A DNA stretch of 64,000 nt, taken from NCBI GenBank assembly GCA_017935185.1, contig JAGBIC010000016.1, positions 1 through 64,000 on the forward strand. Reading direction: 5' to 3'. Shown piece by piece: positions 33,997 to 42,485 of the stretch. The DNA is from Alistipes sp. (GTDB lineage: Bacteria > Bacteroidota > Bacteroidia > Bacteroidales > Rikenellaceae). The translations under genes and the position numbers were made by a program. How positions within the stretch are numbered: position 1 is the stretch's first letter; each line of letters opens with the position of its first letter. Under the pieces are notes generated by a model. That model was not told the origin of the DNA and ran no database searches. It saw only the letters and a program-made list of their open reading frames with translations.

Positions 33997-35484
33997 TTAG
34001 ATTGTGTGATGAGTTTTGTAGCCCTTAACATAAATTGCGCTGAACGGGCGTGAGGGGCAGAGGCTTTCGCAAGCTCCGCATCCTATGCAACGCTCCTTGT
34101 TTACCACGGGGATTTTGCGTGAACGACGGTTGTTGGGGTCGATGCGCTCCATGGTGATGGCCGCTGTCGGGCAGTGACGCTCGCAGTTGCCGCAATCTAC
34201 ATCGTCGGTGATTACAATACAGTTCTGTTTTACCCAGACGGCGTGACCAATCTGTATAGACGACTTCTCGGCAAGCGTTATGGGCGAGATAGCTCCTGTG
34301 GGGCATACCTGTGAACATTTATTACACTCGGGACGACAATAACCCTTTTCGTATGTAAGCGAAGGCTGCATGAAAAACTTCATGTCGGCTGTGGGGCGCA
34401 ATACCTGTGTGGGACATACTGCAACACACAATTGACAACCGGTGCAATGCTGACCCATGTTGCGTGCGCTGCGCGAGCCGGCAGGCATGATGGGGTTTTT
34501 ACGGTTGGGAGCCTTCTTGTCGATGATGGTGGCATAACCTCCATCGAGTTTCATCTCTTGGGCTTTTGCTGCTGAAGAGGCCAACAGACCTGCACCAATC
34601 AAAAAGTTGCGACGAGAGTTGTCGGCGGCAGCAGGCTCGGCTTTGGCTGTGGCATTCTGCTTTGCCTTGCGGCGGGTGGTGTAGCTGATGGCATTTTTGC
34701 TGCAAGACTCCAAACAATCCATGCAGACAACGCAGCGTGTGTAGTCAATCTTATGATTCTTGGCATCGATGCACGAAGCTTTGCACTTGCGTGCGCAGAG
34801 TCCGCAGTCGATACATTTTTCGGTGTTGATAACAGGCTTGAGCCATGAGAATTTGGCAATGGCGCCTAATAATGTGCCCACAGGACAGATGGTGTTGCAA
34901 TATGTTCGGCCGTTGCGCCATGCGAGAATGAAGATGGCTACGAATGTTGTAACGGTGATGCCGAATGTTGCCCAGCTGCGAATGACAACCTGGGTGGGAT
35001 AGAATGCATAGCCGTCGAATACTTCGGCGATATATGCCAAAATGTTGTTGCCGAAGCCCCAAATCGGAGCAAGCAGGTTTTGTGCAATACGACCGTAAGA
35101 GCTATATGGTGCAATCAGCATGGCTACCACATTTAGGCCGGCAACGAGGGCAACGACAAATAACACAAGGAGTCCGTAACGCAACCACGTCTTTGCGGGA
35201 GAGTAACGGAAACGGTTCTTCTTTTTCTTGGCTGCAAACCACGAGATAATATCCTGCATTACACCCAACGGACAGATAACCGAGCAGTATATACGGCCAA
35301 AGATGAGTGTTAAAATCACTAATGCGGCTACTATGCCAAAGTTAAGGGCGAGAAGAGCAGGCAGGAATTGCACCTTGGCAGTCCACCCTATCCATGCGTG
35401 AATAGTGCCGGTAAAGTCAAGAAATAGCAGCGTCACCAACACGAAGAAAATGGCGGCAGCGATAATTCTGATTTTTCGCAACAT
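33997..35484 (-). CDS. NapH/NapG-like membrane polyferredoxin fusion
   Basis: A 495-aa protein from the ATG at 35484 (MLRKIRI). The N-terminal half is NapH/RnfD-like: about four membrane helices, two CxxxCP motifs (Cys67-Cys71 and Cys196-Cys200) and two 4Fe-4S motifs (224-234 and 254-261 region). Residue 290 on reads SRRNFLIGAGLLASSAAKA, a textbook Tat signal placed inside the chain. After it comes a NapG-like part with four cysteine clusters (347-357, 383-394, 431-438, 466-476). This suggests a membrane quinol oxidase passing electrons through clusters to the outside. It is the first gene of a five-gene operon. Confidence 0.85.
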   Translation of the reverse strand: MLRKIRIIAAAIFFVLVTLLFLDFTGTIHAWIGWTAKVQFLPALLALNFGIVAALVILTLIFGRIYCSVICPLGVMQDIISWFAAKKKKNRFRYSPAKTWLRYGLLVLFVVALVAGLNVVAMLIAPYSSYGRIAQNLLAPIWGFGNNILAYIAEVFDGYAFYPTQVVIRSWATFGITVTTFVAIFILAWRNGRTYCNTICPVGTLLGAIAKFSWLKPVINTEKCIDCGLCARKCKASCIDAKNHKIDYTRCVVCMDCLESCSKNAISYTTRRKAKQNATAKAEPAAADNSRRNFLIGAGLLASSAAKAQEMKLDGGYATIIDKKAPNRKNPIMPAGSRSARNMGQHCTGCQLCVAVCPTQVLRPTADMKFFMQPSLTYEKGYCRPECNKCSQVCPTGAISPITLAEKSSIQIGHAVWVKQNCIVITDDVDCGNCERHCPTAAITMERIDPNNRRSRKIPVVNKERCIGCGACESLCPSRPFSAIYVKGYKTHHTI

Positions 35485-35522
35485 GATGATTGTCGTTTTT
35501 TTGTTTGTTTTATACACTAAAA

Positions 35523-35540
35523 ATATCCTTTAAAGGATAT
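35523..35540 (-). promoter_or_regulatory. Perfect 18-bp palindrome at the polyferredoxin operon start site
   Basis: ATATCCTTTAAAGGATAT lies just downstream of the -7 element, at about +3 to +20 of the predicted transcript and before the ATG at 35484. Perfect symmetry over 18 bp suits a dimeric repressor. Confidence 0.65.
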
Positions 35541-35547
35541 ATAGATG

Positions 35548-35579
35548 CAAATATAATTTTTTGTGATAAGAAAAACAAA
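35548..35579 (-). promoter_or_regulatory. Promoter of the polyferredoxin operon
   Basis: TTTG (35576-35579), 20-nt spacer, TATATTTG (35548-35555): full consensus on both elements. Start near 35543. Confidence 0.78.
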
Positions 35580-35610
35580 TTTATAGCATGGAAATATAAG
35601 GCTGTAAAAA

Positions 35611-35641
35611 CAAAAAAGCACCCCGTAATTATGGGGTGCTT
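35611..35641 (-). terminator. Terminator of the rubrerythrin gene
   Basis: Perfect 9-bp GC-rich stem (35616-35624 with 35633-35641) followed on the minus strand by six U residues, 20 nt after the rbr stop. Confidence 0.9.
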
Positions 35642-35661
35642 GATGTGTAATGTATTTATTA

Positions 35662-36237
35662 TTAGTAATTCTCCTTCTTGGGCTCGAAGAATGACTGAGG
35701 ATGGGCACATGCGGGGCACTTGATGGGAGCCTCCTTGGCAAGTATGATGTAGCCACAGTTGCGGCACTGCCACCAAATCTCGTTGTCGCGAACGAATACT
35801 GTACCGTTTGTCACGCGCTCGAGCAGTTTGAGGTAACGACGCTCGTGCTCGGCCTCAACCTTGGCAATCTGACGGAATGTCTCGGCAATCTCGCTAAAGC
35901 CCTCCTCGTCAGCAACTTTTGCAAACTCGGCATAGAGGATATCCCACTCCTCGTGCTCGCCTGCAGCAGCAGCTACAAGGTTCTCGGCGGTAGTGCCGAT
36001 TTTGCCTGCGGGGTATGTGGCTGTAATCTCAACATCACCACCCTCGAGGTATTTAAAGAAACGCTTTGCATGCTCTTTCTCCTGCTCGGCGGTCTCCATG
36101 AATACACCTGAAATCTGCTCGAATCCCTCTTTCTTTGCTACGCTTGCAAAGAAAGTGTAGCGGTTGCGTGCCTGACTCTCACCAGCGAATGATTTGAGCA
36201 GGTTCTTCTCTGTCATTGTACCTTTAACACTCTTCAT
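35662..36237 (-). CDS. rbr: Rubrerythrin
   Basis: A 191-aa cytoplasmic peroxide reductase with an N-terminal di-iron ferritin-like bundle ('AGESQARNRYTFFA', 'METAEQEKEHAKRFF', 'EEGFSEIAETFRQIAKVEAEHERRY' in parts) and a C-terminal rubredoxin with CRNCG and CPACAHPQ binding one Fe. It detoxifies hydrogen peroxide in anaerobes using reduced electron carriers. It is monocistronic between its own promoter and terminator. Confidence 0.96.
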   Translation of the reverse strand: MKSVKGTMTEKNLLKSFAGESQARNRYTFFASVAKKEGFEQISGVFMETAEQEKEHAKRFFKYLEGGDVEITATYPAGKIGTTAENLVAAAAGEHEEWDILYAEFAKVADEEGFSEIAETFRQIAKVEAEHERRYLKLLERVTNGTVFVRDNEIWWQCRNCGYIILAKEAPIKCPACAHPQSFFEPKKENY

Positions 36238-36284
36238 AGTTTTGTCTGTTTTATGTGTTGATGAATATTTCTGTTTTACAAGTG

Positions 36285-36315
36285 CAAATATAGTGTTTTT
36301 TCAATACATGTCAAT
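36285..36315 (-). promoter_or_regulatory. Promoter of rubrerythrin
   Basis: ATTG (36312-36315), 19-nt spacer, TATATTTG (36285-36292), a perfect -7 element; start near 36280 and a leader of about 45 nt. Confidence 0.75.
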
Positions 36316-36444
36316 AGGTCTATTATATTAAAAATTGATAATACGATAAAAAAGACTTATGGTGTTAGTCGGCCTTGTTGAGTTATATATGTATGCGAAG
36401 ATGAAAAAAAGCCATTAAAAAGAGGTGGTTCGCCAAATACTTTG

Positions 36445-36452
36445 TATATTTG
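36445..36452 (+). promoter_or_regulatory. Promoter -7 element of ettA
   Basis: TATATTTG, perfect TAnnTTTG, about 50 nt upstream of the ATG; the -33 box is not clear. Confidence 0.55.
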
Positions 36453-36502
36453 TAGGATTTTACGAAGAATTATTGCTGAAAATTAAATTATAAAGAATAA
36501 AT

Positions 36503-38182
36503 ATGGCAGACGAAAAAATTATCTTTTCGATGGTGGGTGTGTCGAAAACCTTTACCAACCAGAAAAAAGTATTGAACAACATCTATCTATCATTCTTCTA
36601 TGGTGCCAAAATCGGTATCATAGGTCTTAATGGTTCGGGTAAATCTACCTTGATGAAGATTATTGCCGGTATCGACAAGAATTATCAGGGTGAGGTGGTT
36701 TTTGCTCCGGGATATTCGGTGGGATATCTTGAGCAGGAGCCTCAACTCGATGACAGCAAGACCGTAAAGGAGATTGTCGAGGAGGGCTGCGCCGCTACGG
36801 TGGCTTTGCTGAAGGAGTATGAGGATATAAATATGAAGCTATGCGAGCCCATGTCGGATGATGAGATGAATCGTCTTATCGAGCGTCAGGGTGAATTGTA
36901 TGAGCAGATTGATCAGGTGAACGGCTGGGAGCTGGATAGTGTGCTGGAGCGAGCTATGGATGCTTTGCGATGCCCCGATCCCGACCAGAGCGTGAAGGTG
37001 TTGTCGGGCGGTGAGCGCCGTCGTGTGGCTCTGTGTCGTCTGCTGTTGCAGCAGCCCGACGTACTTCTGCTTGACGAGCCTACCAACCACCTCGATGCCG
37101 AGAGTATCGATTGGCTGGAGCAGCATTTGCAGCAGTATAAGGGTACTGTTATTGCCGTTACCCACGACCGTTACTTCCTCGATAACGTGGCCGGCTGGAT
37201 TCTTGAGTTGGATCGTGGTGAGGGTATTCCATGGAAGGGTAACTATTCCGGTTGGCTCGACCAGAAGACCAAGCGTCTTGCCATGGAGGAGAAGCAGGAG
37301 TCGAAGCGCAGAAAGACCCTTGAGCGTGAGCTCGAGTGGGTACGCATGTCACCTTCGGGCCGTCGCGCCAAGAGCAAGGCCCGTCTGTCGGCATACGATA
37401 AGTTGATGAACGAGGATGTTAAACAGAAAGAGGAGAAGCTCGAAATCTTCATCCCCAACGGTCCGCGTTTGGGTGATGTGGTGATCGAGGCTCACGATGT
37501 GAAGAAGGTTTTTGGCGATCGTATTTTGTATGAGGGTTTGAACTTCTCGCTGCCCCCAGCTGGTATTGTGGGTGTTATCGGCCCCAATGGAACAGGTAAG
37601 ACCACCCTATTCCGCATGATTATGGGTCTGGAGGAGGCTACCGAGGGTACTTTTACTGTGGGTCAGACCGTAAAACTTGCTTATGTCGACCAGCAGCACA
37701 AGTCGATAGATCCCGAAAAGACTGTCTATGAGGTAATCTCACAGAATAGCGATTTGATTACGTTGGGTAACCGCCAGATCCCTTCGCGCGCCTATGTCGC
37801 CCGCTTTAACTTCAGCGGAGCAGATCAGGAGAAGAAGTGCGGCATGTTGTCGGGTGGTGAGCGTAACCGTCTGCACCTCGCGCTGGCACTCAAAGAGGAG
37901 GGAAATGTGCTTCTGCTCGATGAGCCGACCAACGATATTGATGTGAATACTCTGCGCGCGTTGGAGGAGGGCCTGGAGAATTTTGCAGGCTGTGCGGTGG
38001 TTATCTCACACGACCGTTGGTTCTTGGATCGTATTGCTACCCACATTCTTTCGTTTGAGGGCGACTCGAAGGTTGTCTTCTATGAGGGCTCTTATTCGGA
38101 GTATGAGGAGTGGAAGAAGTTGCAGGGAATGGATACAGCTCCCAAGCGAGTGAAGTATCGTAAACTTACAGAGAACCAGTAG
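36503..38182 (+). CDS. ettA: Energy-dependent translational throttle protein EttA (ABC-F)
   Basis: A 559-aa soluble ABC-F ATPase that binds the ribosomal E site and gates entry into elongation by ATP/ADP ratio. Two nucleotide-binding domains are present: Walker A GLNGSGKST and GPNGTGKTT, signatures LSGGERRRVALCRLLLQQ and LSGGERNRLHLALAL, Walker B LLLDEPTNHLD and LLLDEPTNDID. Between them a charged linker of about 80 residues ('KRLAMEEKQESKRRKTLEREL', shorter pieces seen) is the P-site interaction motif. The length matches EttA rather than antibiotic-resistance ABC-F proteins. Confidence 0.94.
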   Translation: MADEKIIFSMVGVSKTFTNQKKVLNNIYLSFFYGAKIGIIGLNGSGKSTLMKIIAGIDKNYQGEVVFAPGYSVGYLEQEPQLDDSKTVKEIVEEGCAATVALLKEYEDINMKLCEPMSDDEMNRLIERQGELYEQIDQVNGWELDSVLERAMDALRCPDPDQSVKVLSGGERRRVALCRLLLQQPDVLLLDEPTNHLDAESIDWLEQHLQQYKGTVIAVTHDRYFLDNVAGWILELDRGEGIPWKGNYSGWLDQKTKRLAMEEKQESKRRKTLERELEWVRMSPSGRRAKSKARLSAYDKLMNEDVKQKEEKLEIFIPNGPRLGDVVIEAHDVKKVFGDRILYEGLNFSLPPAGIVGVIGPNGTGKTTLFRMIMGLEEATEGTFTVGQTVKLAYVDQQHKSIDPEKTVYEVISQNSDLITLGNRQIPSRAYVARFNFSGADQEKKCGMLSGGERNRLHLALALKEEGNVLLLDEPTNDIDVNTLRALEEGLENFAGCAVVISHDRWFLDRIATHILSFEGDSKVVFYEGSYSEYEEWKKLQGMDTAPKRVKYRKLTENQ

Positions 38183-38209
38183 AGACTGTTTTTTTGAATA
38201 CCCCTTGCC

Positions 38210-38303
38210 GTCATGCCACCGAGCGCAGGCGAGGATTGGCATCTCTAACGGAAAACTCTGTGACGTCATTCCCCGACACCGAAGGTGGCGAAGGGAATCC
38301 TCC
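38210..38303. repeat. Tandem GTCAT-hairpin interspersed repeats upstream of hisS
   Basis: Two adjacent units, 38210-38245 and 38265-38303, each start with GTCAT and end in ATC-TC/CTCC. Each closes a hairpin with different but complementary arms: ATGCCA/TGGCAT in the first, ATTCCC/GGGAAT in the second. A related copy is at 57647-57662. The layout resembles the GTCATTCTGAGC...GAATCTC family dispersed in Bacteroidetes genomes. Confidence 0.7.
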
Positions 38304-38394
38304 ACTTAATAGCACGTTTTGCTCACTTTGCCGAGCCGCGAGGAGGAAACGACAAATAAATTGTCGAAATTTTGAATTTTGAATTATAACCGTT

Positions 38395-39738
38395 ATGGCA
38401 CAAAAACCATCTATACCAAAGGGTACACGCGACTTCTCGCCTGCCGAGATGATGCGTCGTACATATATATTTGAAACCATCAAGAGCGTGTTCCGCACTT
38501 ACGGCTTTGCTCCGCTTGAGACTCCGTCGATGGAGAATCTCTCTACCCTGCTGGGTAAATATGGAGATGAGGGTGATAAGCTTTTGTTTAAGATACTCAA
38601 TTCTGGTGATTATGCCGCCAACCTCTCGGATGAGCAGGTGCGTCAGGCGTCGCAGATTTGCGAGAAGGGTTTGCGTTATGACTTGACTGTGCCCTTTGCC
38701 CGCTATGTCGTGCAGCATCAGAACGAGATTTCGTTCCCCTTCAAGCGTTATCAGGTGCAGCCTGTGTGGCGTGCCGACCGTCCCCAGAAAGGCCGTTATC
38801 GTGAGTTTTACCAGTGCGATGTTGATGTGATCGGCTCGCGTTCGCTGCTGAACGAGGTGGAGCTTATCGAGATTGTCGAGCGAGTCTTCGGCAAGCTGGG
38901 TATCCGTGTGGTGTTGAAGATGAACAATCGCAAGATTCTCTATGGTATTGCCGAGGCAATCGGCCATGCCGACAAGATGATGGATATCACTGTTGCTATC
39001 GATAAACTCGAGAAGATCGGCCTTGATAACGTGAAGGCTGAGCTTGCCGAGCGGGGACTCGAGCAGGAGGCGATTGACAAACTTCAGCCGATTCTTGAGT
39101 TGAGCGGTCATAATAACGACAAACTTAACAAGTTGAGAGAGGTTATAGGCTGCTCGGAGGTCGGAGTTAAGGGTATTGACGAGATGGCCGAAATTTTTGG
39201 CTATGTCGAGAAGTTGGGCTTGCAGTTGCCTGTCGAACTTGACCTCTCGCTGGCGCGTGGCCTGAACTATTATACGGGTGCTATTTTTGAGGTGAAGGCG
39301 TTGGATTTTGCCATTGGCTCAATCTGCGGTGGTGGCCGTTATGATGACCTTACAGGTATTTTTGGTCTGCCCAACACCTCGGGTGTAGGCATTTCGTTCG
39401 GTGCTGACAGAATCTACGATGTGATGGTGGGTCTTGACCTCTTCCCCGAGGAGGTGAATTTTTCTACCAAGGTTATGTTTACCAATCTCGGAGCTGACGA
39501 GCAGATGGTGTCGCTGCATATTATCCGTTCGTTGCGTGATAATGGTGTTGCAGCCGAGATTTATCCCGAGGCGGTGAAGATGAAAAAGCAGATGGAGTAT
39601 GCCAATCGTCGTATGATTCCCTATGTTGTGATTATCGGTAGCGATGAGTTGCAGGAGGGCGTTGCAATAGTGAAAAATATGCGTAACGGCGAGCAAACTC
39701 GTGTAGCTTTTAATGATGTGGCGGAGTTTTTGAAGTAG
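38395..39738 (+). CDS. hisS: Histidine-tRNA ligase
   Basis: A 447-aa class II aminoacyl-tRNA synthetase that charges tRNA-His. Motif 1 lies near '[17 protein letters not shown]', motif 2 in '[21 protein letters not shown]' (split), the histidine loops '[14 protein letters not shown]' and '[12 protein letters not shown]' are present, and motif 3 is '[13 protein letters not shown]'. A C-terminal anticodon-binding domain occupies the last 95 residues. The length is typical. It is 212 nt after ettA, with the repeat units in between and an AT-rich stretch just before the ATG. Confidence 0.96.
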   Translation: MAQKPSIPKGTRDFSPAEMMRRTYIFETIKSVFRTYGFAPLETPSMENLSTLLGKYGDEGDKLLFKILNSGDYAANLSDEQVRQASQICEKGLRYDLTVPFARYVVQHQNEISFPFKRYQVQPVWRADRPQKGRYREFYQCDVDVIGSRSLLNEVELIEIVERVFGKLGIRVVLKMNNRKILYGIAEAIGHADKMMDITVAIDKLEKIGLDNVKAELAERGLEQEAIDKLQPILELSGHNNDKLNKLREVIGCSEVGVKGIDEMAEIFGYVEKLGLQLPVELDLSLARGLNYYTGAIFEVKALDFAIGSICGGGRYDDLTGIFGLPNTSGVGISFGADRIYDVMVGLDLFPEEVNFSTKVMFTNLGADEQMVSLHIIRSLRDNGVAAEIYPEAVKMKKQMEYANRRMIPYVVIIGSDELQEGVAIVKNMRNGEQTRVAFNDVAEFLK

Positions 39739-39760
39739 TTGCGTTGCATAAGGTTTGGCG

Positions 39761-41353
39761 ATGAATTGTAGACGACTAAATATATTGATGCTGTGTGTCA
39801 TGGCATTGATACCGTGTGTGGCGATGGCGCAGTCGGCACGCGAGTCGTTGATGCAGTTGCAGAAGCTCAACCGTTTCTATCGTTACCTCGAAACCATGTA
39901 TGTCGACTCTGTTGCTATGGCTCCTCTTGTTGAGAGTGCCATGCGCAGCATGCTCTCGGAGCTCGATCCCCACTCTACATATCTCGATATTGAGGAGATG
40001 AATGCCTCGCGAGAGTCTATCGAAGGCGAGTTTAGCGGTATCGGCATAGAGTATAATATCCATAACGATTCGATTATGGTTGTCAATACCGTTGCCCGAG
40101 GCCCTGCCGAGAGTGTCGGCCTGTTGCCTAACGACAGGATTGTTGTTATCGATGGCGAGAATGTGGTCGGCATAAAGCGTAACGATGTTGCGCCAAAGCT
40201 GCGTGGCCCGAAAGGGAGCGTGGTGAAGGTTGGTGTGGCACGTCATGGGATTGATTCTCTGATTGATTTCTTGATTACCCGCGATAATATTCCCATAACA
40301 ACCGTTGATGCGGCGTATATTGCCGACAAGGGGGTCGGTTATATCAAGGTGAATCGCTTTGCCAGCACCACTATGCGTGAGTTTCGTGATGCGATGCAGA
40401 GTTTGGGCGATATTGATGCCCTTATTCTCGATTTGTGTGGCAATAGCGGAGGTCTGCTGAATCAAGCTGTCGAGATGGCGGGATATTTCCTGCCTCCGCA
40501 GGCTCTTGTCGTTTACACCGAGGGGCGGGCAATAAAGCCCGAGTATTACCGCGCGGCAGAGGGTGGCGGCTTTGACGGAAGTGTCGTCGTGCTGATAGAT
40601 GGCGGCTCGGCATCGGCAAGCGAGATTGTGTCTGGCGCATTGCAGGATTGGGATCGTGGTGTCGTTGTCGGCACTACCAGCTTTGGCAAGGGTTTGGTGC
40701 AGCGGCAGATTCCTATGGGCGATGGCTCGGCGGTAAGGCTTACCGTTGCTCGTTATCATACCCCCACAGGTCGAGCTATCCAGCGCCCCTACGAGAAGGG
40801 TCAAAAGGAGCAGTATTATAAGGATTACGTCAATCGCATGACGGGTCAGCAGACCGACTCTTTGCATGAGGAAAGGCCTGCGTTTGAGACAATTCAGTTG
40901 CAGCGAAAGGTGTATGGCAATGGCGGTATCGAGCCCGATATTGTTGTTAAGAGCGATACTACCGAGGTGAGCGACTATCTGGTGAAGGTGGTGGCGCGAG
41001 GTGTCTATGCCGATTATATGATGGATTATATGGATGCCAATCGCGAGAAGCTGGATGCGCAATACCCCACTTTTGAGCTTTTTGAGCAGGGTTTCAGGCT
41101 TTCGGACGGCGATTTGCAGGCTTTTGTCGATAAGGCGACGAAGATGGGTGTGGAGTTCGATAGCGAAGGCTTTGAGCGCTCGAAAGGGCTTATCTGCGAC
41201 CAACTTACAGCTATGATAGCACAGCGTTTGTTCTCTACATCGGAGTTTTATAGGGTGATGAATCCTCGCCAGAGCGAGTATTACAAGAAGGCGATGGAGG
41301 TGCTGTCGCGCCGCTCGGCGGATGGCGGTATCGAATCAATGTTAAAGGAGTAG
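39761..41353 (+). CDS. S41-family C-terminal processing peptidase (CtpA-like)
   Basis: A 530-aa exported serine protease, starting at the ATG 39761 with AAGG 7 nt upstream; a TTG six bases earlier is too close to that site. Residues 1-25 form a signal peptide ending AMAQ. A PDZ domain lies at about 85-165 ('GIGIEYNIHNDSIMVVNTVA'), then the catalytic core with nucleophile Ser in 'IDGGSASASEIVSGAL' and Lys in 'TSFGKGLVQRQIP'. Such enzymes trim periplasmic proteins, including penicillin-binding proteins. It shares the strand and a 2-nt gap with mnmA. Confidence 0.9.
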   Translation: MNCRRLNILMLCVMALIPCVAMAQSARESLMQLQKLNRFYRYLETMYVDSVAMAPLVESAMRSMLSELDPHSTYLDIEEMNASRESIEGEFSGIGIEYNIHNDSIMVVNTVARGPAESVGLLPNDRIVVIDGENVVGIKRNDVAPKLRGPKGSVVKVGVARHGIDSLIDFLITRDNIPITTVDAAYIADKGVGYIKVNRFASTTMREFRDAMQSLGDIDALILDLCGNSGGLLNQAVEMAGYFLPPQALVVYTEGRAIKPEYYRAAEGGGFDGSVVVLIDGGSASASEIVSGALQDWDRGVVVGTTSFGKGLVQRQIPMGDGSAVRLTVARYHTPTGRAIQRPYEKGQKEQYYKDYVNRMTGQQTDSLHEERPAFETIQLQRKVYGNGGIEPDIVVKSDTTEVSDYLVKVVARGVYADYMMDYMDANREKLDAQYPTFELFEQGFRLSDGDLQAFVDKATKMGVEFDSEGFERSKGLICDQLTAMIAQRLFSTSEFYRVMNPRQSEYYKKAMEVLSRRSADGGIESMLKE

Positions 41354-41355
41354 GG

Positions 41356-42372
41356 ATGTGTCGGGTTCTGTTGGCCTTCAGTGGCGGTATAGATAGTTGC
41401 ACAGCTGCTGCAAAACTACTCGCCGAGGGGTGTGATGTAACAGCTCTTACCCTTGATATGACGGGTGATACCGAACTGCTCGTAAAGGCAAAGGCGGCAG
41501 CCGAAAATATAGGCGTAAAACATATCACGTGTGACGTTCGTCACGAATTTAAGGAGAAGATAATCGACTATTTTGCACAAAGCTATATGGCGGGGCGTAC
41601 CCCTGCGCCTTGCAGCGTGTGTAACCCTGTGATAAAGTGGCGTTTTCTGGTCGAGCAGGCCGATGCGCTGGGGATTGAGAAGATTGCCACAGGCCACTAT
41701 TTTAATGTGGAGCGAGAGGGTGATTTGTATTATGTTGCCAAGGCGGGGGATGCAGCGAAAGACCAATCGTATTATCTGTGGGATTTGCCACAGTCGGTTC
41801 TGGTGAGAGCGCTGACTCCGATGGGTAATCTCATCAAGGAGCGTGTGAAAGAGAATTTTGCCGACAAGCGTGAGAGTATGGGTGTTTGTTTTCTTGCGGG
41901 GCGGAGTTACAGGGATTTTATGATGCAGCACTATCCCGAATCGTTTCGCAGGGGCGATGTCGTGACGGCTGACGGGCGAAAGGTCGGAGGTCATGATGGT
42001 GTGGCGTTTTATACCATCGGCCAGAAACGAGGGTTTGAAACGGAGGTGCAGGGGATGGCTGTTGTGGATATTGATGCAGGGCATAACTTGCTGATTGTTG
42101 GAGATAACAGCGATTTATATAAACAAACACTTGAACTGCATAATTGCAATGTTATTTCTCAAGAGGAGCTGCTTTCGGCTACTGATATTCGGGTTGTGGT
42201 GCGAGGCTTGGGGCGCAATCCGCAGGGGTTTGCCCGATGCATAGAACCTGTTGAAGGTGGCTATCGCATCACCCTTGATGATGCGGCTTGGGCACCCGCT
42301 TTGGGTCAGCCGATTGTGCTGTATCATGGAAGAAGAGTTGTTGGTGGCGGATTCTTGAGTAATTGTTATTAG
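41356..42372 (+). CDS. mnmA: tRNA-specific 2-thiouridylase
   Basis: A 338-aa enzyme that thiolates U34 of glutamate, lysine and glutamine tRNAs. The ATP pyrophosphatase P-loop AFSGGIDSCTAA is at residues 7-18. Catalytic Cys are present in 'PCSVCNPVIKW' and 'SMGVCFLAGRSYRDF'. A central 'KDQSYYLWDL' and a C-terminal beta-barrel complete the family pattern. The protein is short for MnmA (often 360-380 aa), mostly in loops. It starts 2 nt after the S41 protease stop. Confidence 0.9.
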   Translation: MCRVLLAFSGGIDSCTAAAKLLAEGCDVTALTLDMTGDTELLVKAKAAAENIGVKHITCDVRHEFKEKIIDYFAQSYMAGRTPAPCSVCNPVIKWRFLVEQADALGIEKIATGHYFNVEREGDLYYVAKAGDAAKDQSYYLWDLPQSVLVRALTPMGNLIKERVKENFADKRESMGVCFLAGRSYRDFMMQHYPESFRRGDVVTADGRKVGGHDGVAFYTIGQKRGFETEVQGMAVVDIDAGHNLLIVGDNSDLYKQTLELHNCNVISQEELLSATDIRVVVRGLGRNPQGFARCIEPVEGGYRITLDDAAWAPALGQPIVLYHGRRVVGGGFLSNCY

Positions 42373-42427
42373 TGGCGTATATTTGTGTTGAACAGATTGG
42401 ATTTAATTCAAAAAGAGAGTATATTTG

Positions 42428-42451
42428 CCGTATGAAAATACGGCATTTTTT
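42428..42451 (+). terminator. Terminator after mnmA
   Basis: GCCGTAT-GAAA-ATACGGC with a following T-run. A plus-strand TATATTTG (42420-42427) directly precedes it and another is at 42378-42385; either may be a promoter for the next gene. Confidence 0.75.
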
Positions 42452-42485
42452 GTGTCGGCGACAGAATTGGTGAAAATTATTAGCT

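Noticed and set aside
33984..34031. Longer start of the aldo/keto reductase
   Set aside because: It would overlap the polyferredoxin gene and add residues before the Tat signal, which normally lies at the N-terminus.
39776..41203. A 475-codon open frame antisense to the S41 protease gene
   Set aside because: No recognisable motifs; the sense protein has a signal peptide, PDZ and catalytic residues.
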